From: CAYNRG01 sp047974855
GTDB lineage: Bacteria > Bacillota_I > Bacilli_A > Erysipelotrichales > Erysipelotrichaceae
NCBI GenBank assembly: GCA_047974855.1
Contig: JBKECT010000033.1
Coordinates: 8,101 to 72,100 of the forward strand
Reading direction: 5' to 3'
Length of the DNA: 64,000 nucleotides
The notes below the pieces were generated by a model that saw nothing but the letters and a program-made list of their open reading frames with translations, searched no databases and was not told where the DNA came from. Position numbers and translations under genes: made by a program. This document shows positions 60,721-64,000 of the stretch, piece by piece (the first letter of the stretch is position 1; each line of letters opens with the position of its first letter).

Positions 60721-63071
60721 TACTTCACTTTTCGCTCCTCAACGACAACCTTAACATTCAAACAGAATGTCACGATTTCTTGAGCAATACGTCCCATCAT
60801 TTCTTCAAACATTTCAAATCCTTCTTGAACATAGGCTTGAAGTGGGTTTGCCTGAGCATAGGAACGCAGCCCAATTCCATCTCGCAGTTTGCTCATCACA
60901 TCAATGTGATTGACCCACGCTCTATCAATAACACGTAGTACCATATTTTTTTCAATCGGCAGTACTTTATCCTTTACTTTTTCAATTTTATCTTCATAAC
61001 TTTTCCATGCTGCATCAACACAAATTGCTTTAGCTTCAGCTGCTGTTTTTCCATTTAGATCCGCTTCAGTTAAAGAATCTTTAAATCCCATTTTCTCTAA
61101 ATTTTCTAATACTTCTAGTGAATTAACTCTTCCACCACGCTCTGTGTCATCGGTATGCGCATCCACTAAGTTACTTACAACACGATCAAACATTTCATGT
61201 ACTACACTATGAACATCTTCGTGATCCAAAATGTAATTTCTTTGGTCATACATAATTTCTCTTTGTTGACGTAAAACATCATCATATTGTAGTAGGTTTT
61301 TACGAGCATCAAAGTTGTGTCCTTCCACTCTTTGTTGTGCTGAACCAATAGAACGCGTTACTGCTTTTGATTCAATAGCTTCATCACCCATTCGAGCAAA
61401 TAATCCTGACATCACTTTATCGCTTCCAAATCGTTGCATTAACTCATCTTCAATTGAAACATAGAAACGAGAATATCCTGGATCTCCTTGACGTCCAGAG
61501 CGTCCACGCAACTGATTATCAATGCGGCGAGACTCATGTCTCTCAGACCCTAACACCGCAAGTCCACCAAGCTCTAAAATCCCTTCTGCAAGCTTAATAT
61601 CCGTACCACGCCCTGCCATGTTCGTAGCGATAGTTACCGCTCCCTCACGACCTGCACGTTGAATAATTTCAGCTTCTCTTTCATGATTTTTGGCATTCAA
61701 AATTTCGTGTTTAACTTTTCTTGATTTCAGCATCATCGAAATGTGCTCTGATGTTTCTACAGCAATAGTCCCTACTAACACTGGCTGCCCTCGATCATGG
61801 CATTCCATAACTTCTTTAACCAATGCTTCAAACTTCGCTTTTTTAGTTCCATAAATTGCATCTGGATAATCTTGTCTTTGAATTGGACGGTTGGTTGGAA
61901 TAACCACAACACGCATATTATAAATGCTTAAAAATTCTTCTTCTTCTGTTTTCGCAGTCCCTGTCATTCCAGCCAACTTATTGTATAAGCGGAAAAAGTT
62001 TTGATACGTAATTGTCGCAAGTGTTGTTGTTTCTTGCTTAATTTCAACACTCTCTTTTGCTTCAATGGCTTGATGTAGTCCATCAGAATAGGCACGACCT
62101 TTCATTAATCGCCCTGTATTTTGGTCAACGATTATAATTTCTCCATCTTGCACAACATATTCAATATCTTTCAACATAATGTGATTAGCACGTAGCGCTT
62201 GAGATAAATGATGTACTAACTGTGTATGATCAATTTCATATAAGTTATTCACTTTAAATGTTTTCTCTGCTTTTTGAACACCATTTTCTGTCAATTGAAT
62301 TGTCTTTCCTTTAATATCAATTTCATAATCTTCTTTACTTAACCCTTTTACAAATCGGTCTGCTTCTTTATATAAGTTTGCGGTTTGTTTTTTACCACCT
62401 GAGATAATCAATGGTGTTCTAGATTCATCAATCAAAATGGAGTCAACCTCATCCACAAGGGCAAAATGTAAACCTCGTAACACGCGGTCTTCTTTTCGCA
62501 CAACCATGTTATCTCTTAGATAATCAAAACCCAACTCTGAGTTTGTGGAATAGGTAATATCACATGCATAAGCCGCTCTTTTTTGGGATGGATCTAACTG
62601 TCTTAAATTTAATCCAACTGTTAATCCTAGGAAACGATGAATTTCACCCATCCACTCCGCATCACGAGAGGCCAAATATTCATTGACCGTTACAACATGC
62701 ACTCCTTTTCCTTCTAAAGCATTCAAATACACAGCTAAAATCGAGGTTAGTGTTTTCCCTTCCCCCGTTTTCATTTCTGCTATATCTCCCCCTTGCATCG
62801 CTACTGCTCCTACAAGCTGAACAAAGTAAGGATATTCTCCAATCACCCGTTTCGCTGCTTCACGCACTGTCGCAAATGCCTCTGGTAAAATTTCATCTAA
62901 GCTTTCACCTTTTGCTAAACGATCACGTAAAACTTGAGTCTGTGATTTTAATGTTTCATCACTCATTGCTCCATATTCTTGTGACAAAGCATCCACCTTT
63001 TGCGCCTTCTTTTCAAGCACACCTAACTGCTTTGCATCAAAGTTAAATATTTTATCAATAAAATTTGCCAT
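60720..63071 (-). CDS. secA: Preprotein translocase ATPase SecA
   Basis: 783 residues, GGAGGTAGT site. Walker A M-K-T-G-E-G-K-T at 100-107, DEVD box at 207-210 (V-D-E-V-D-S-I-L-I-D-E), later R-G-S-G-R-Q-G-D-P-G. It drives protein export through SecYEG. It is shorter than the ~840 of Bacillus SecA: the C-terminal zinc-binding tail (C-x-C-x8-C) is absent, ending V-V-V-E-E-R-K-V-K. prfB follows with a 1-nt overlap. Confidence 0.95.
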   Translation of the reverse strand: MANFIDKIFNFDAKQLGVLEKKAQKVDALSQEYGAMSDETLKSQTQVLRDRLAKGESLDEILPEAFATVREAAKRVIGEYPYFVQLVGAVAMQGGDIAEMKTGEGKTLTSILAVYLNALEGKGVHVVTVNEYLASRDAEWMGEIHRFLGLTVGLNLRQLDPSQKRAAYACDITYSTNSELGFDYLRDNMVVRKEDRVLRGLHFALVDEVDSILIDESRTPLIISGGKKQTANLYKEADRFVKGLSKEDYEIDIKGKTIQLTENGVQKAEKTFKVNNLYEIDHTQLVHHLSQALRANHIMLKDIEYVVQDGEIIIVDQNTGRLMKGRAYSDGLHQAIEAKESVEIKQETTTLATITYQNFFRLYNKLAGMTGTAKTEEEEFLSIYNMRVVVIPTNRPIQRQDYPDAIYGTKKAKFEALVKEVMECHDRGQPVLVGTIAVETSEHISMMLKSRKVKHEILNAKNHEREAEIIQRAGREGAVTIATNMAGRGTDIKLAEGILELGGLAVLGSERHESRRIDNQLRGRSGRQGDPGYSRFYVSIEDELMQRFGSDKVMSGLFARMGDEAIESKAVTRSIGSAQQRVEGHNFDARKNLLQYDDVLRQQREIMYDQRNYILDHEDVHSVVHEMFDRVVSNLVDAHTDDTERGGRVNSLEVLENLEKMGFKDSLTEADLNGKTAAEAKAICVDAAWKSYEDKIEKVKDKVLPIEKNMVLRVIDRAWVNHIDVMSKLRDGIGLRSYAQANPLQAYVQEGFEMFEEMMGRIAQEIVTFCLNVKVVVEERKVK

Positions 63072-63314
63072 ACTACCTCCAAGTTTATCAACTATAAACC
63101 ATTGTTATTATACTCCATTTTCTATTTTCTCGCAAACTTTCTGTTGCTTATTTTCAAGCTTGCGCATTGTAGAATTAAGTTAGCTACCTTGAAATAAAAA
63201 GTATCATTTGATCCCTACTAGTTAGCTAAGTAGAAAGAAAAGAACAATGATACAAAAATTATATTATAAGTGGAAAGCACTTAGCACATTGTGAATTCAA
63301 AAAGTAAACTCTTT
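63072..63314. other. Intergenic region upstream of secA
   Basis: AT-rich. Contains GTATCATT (about 63200-63208) and AATGATAC (about 63244-63252) enclosing a CTACTAG/CTTAGCTA-type inner repeat, so the segment can fold into a long hairpin. No gene seen. The secA promoter is not clear to me. Confidence 0.45.
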
Positions 63315-63404
63315 CTATTCTACAATTCCACTATTTTCTATCATTATTTTACTGTATCCCATCATCCCTACCATCAGTAGGAAGATTAATCCATATTTCT
63401 TCAT
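63315..63404 (-). pseudogene. Decayed duplicate of the lipoprotein signal region
   Basis: ATG 63404 opens M-K-K-Y-G-L-I-F-L-L-M-V-G-M-M-G-Y-S, 29 codons to TAG 63315. It equals the start of the lipoprotein at 63953, but the lipid Cys is replaced by Tyr and the rest is lost. A 63-bp stretch (63358-63420) is identical to 63907-63969. Confidence 0.75.
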
Positions 63405-63420
63405 TCTCTTACTCCTTTAT
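63358..63420. repeat. 63-bp direct repeat, copy 1
   Basis: Identical to 63907-63969, offset 549 bp; covers lipoprotein signal sequence and ribosome site. Confidence 0.85.
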
Positions 63421-63425
63421 GTTTA

Positions 63426-63953
63426 TTATCCTAATATATTTAAGTTTGATTCTATTAAGTCTAATATGCTCTCAAACTCCTCGTATCTTTCCACCATCTC
63501 GGCGAAGCTAAGCCCTCTCATCTCTTGCAGTTGCTCGTTGTATTTGGATATGTTGTCTGAATAGTTTTTTGCAAATGTTTCATAATCTGTTCCACTCCCA
63601 TTCGCCACTGCGGTTTCATAGGATGCTTGCATCGCTTCTTCATACCCTGTAGCTCCTTTCCCTTGACTGATAATCGCTGCTTCATTGATTGCTATTCTCA
63701 TCTTGTCACTCCATGCGGTCTCATAAACAGCTTTGATTTCACTCTTTCGGTTAATCACCACTGCCTTAAATTCTTCCACATTCCCATCACGATAAATCGT
63801 TCTTGCCACCGCTCCGATATGCTCTATCATCCCTGGGTTGCTTCTAATGGATTCCACTAACTCTTCTATACTCTCATACTCCACTGTTTCTTTCTCTTGA
63901 CTACACCCCATCATCCCTACCATCAGTAGGAAGATTAATCCATATTTCTTCAT
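63426..63953 (-). CDS. Small lipoprotein, 175 residues
   Basis: Lipobox V-G-M-M-G-C with Cys17. The rest is helical and acidic (V-E-E-F-K-A-V-V-I-N-R-K-S-E-I-K-A-V-Y), without a known domain. TAAGAGA ribosome site. A decayed copy lies just downstream; further copies may lie beyond the window. Confidence 0.7.
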   Translation of the reverse strand: MKKYGLIFLLMVGMMGCSQEKETVEYESIEELVESIRSNPGMIEHIGAVARTIYRDGNVEEFKAVVINRKSEIKAVYETAWSDKMRIAINEAAIISQGKGATGYEEAMQASYETAVANGSGTDYETFAKNYSDNISKYNEQLQEMRGLSFAEMVERYEEFESILDLIESNLNILG

Positions 63954-63969
63954 TCTCTTACTCCTTTAT
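63907..63969. repeat. 63-bp direct repeat, copy 2
   Basis: Identical to 63358-63420; covers the start of the intact lipoprotein gene. Confidence 0.85.
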
Positions 63970-64000
63970 TGGTTTGTTGGATTTAATATCTTTAAATTAT

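Overview
The window is AT-rich DNA from a low-GC Gram-positive bacterium. The evidence is strong AGGAGG-type ribosome binding sites, several PTS operons, ftsEX, a YitT protein, sortase and thioester-adhesin genes, and lipoproteins. The mix of secA, prfB with a +1 frameshift, ftsEX, mgl and aga PTS genes would fit an Erysipelotrichia- or Turicibacter-like gut Firmicute; that placement is inference only.

Layout. (1) 1-18.4 kb: part of an integrative and conjugative element, almost all on the minus strand. It carries an ArdC-like antirestriction/metallopeptidase protein (cut by the window edge), an M23 cell-wall hydrolase, VirB4 (split, with an in-frame TAA), PrgI/VirB3-like, VirB6-like and small pilin-like proteins, a thioester-domain/CnaB surface protein, a class B sortase, two Ig-like lipoproteins, ParA, ParB and an unknown 346-residue protein. 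Two type III toxin-antitoxin systems are embedded in it: a ToxN/AbiQ-like toxin with two 38-nt RNA repeats, and a CptN-like toxin with two 50-nt RNA repeats. Each has promoter, repeats, terminator and toxin in the expected order. From 7.9 to 17.4 kb a 15-bp palindrome (GGGGCAA-N-TTGCCCC) occurs 18 times. It lies upstream of most genes there, and it also lies inside coding sequences, where most internal copies are read in one frame as G-Q-V/I/L-A-P. I saw no copy elsewhere in the window.

(2) 18.4-28.5 kb: an accessory zone with a three-gene ABC exporter and a small secreted protein (bacteriocin-like arrangement), an IS30-type element with a nonsense codon and a 14-bp flanking duplication, a GNAT acetyltransferase, an IS150-type IS3 element, a serine recombinase and a frameshifted DUF5677-like gene.

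(3) 28.5-50.6 kb: carbohydrate genes. A chitobiose/cellobiose PTS operon (EIIC, EIIB, EIIA, ChbG deacetylase, GH4 glycosidase, GntR regulator with a likely GTGGTATATACCAC operator) is followed by a galactose block (mglBAC, LacI-type regulator, galK, galM, a GatZ/KbaZ subunit; no galT or galE in view). Next are a two-gene secreted/membrane pair, a decayed transposase, and an N-acetylgalactosamine-type mannose-family PTS with AgaS and an AraC regulator.

(4) 50.6-64 kb: conserved housekeeping genes: a membrane protein, a DUF1848 protein, a CtpA-type protease, an EnvC-like M23 protein, ftsX, ftsE, a YitT protein, a large membrane-anchored protein, prfB (programmed +1 frameshift), secA, and a lipoprotein with a decayed duplicate beside it.
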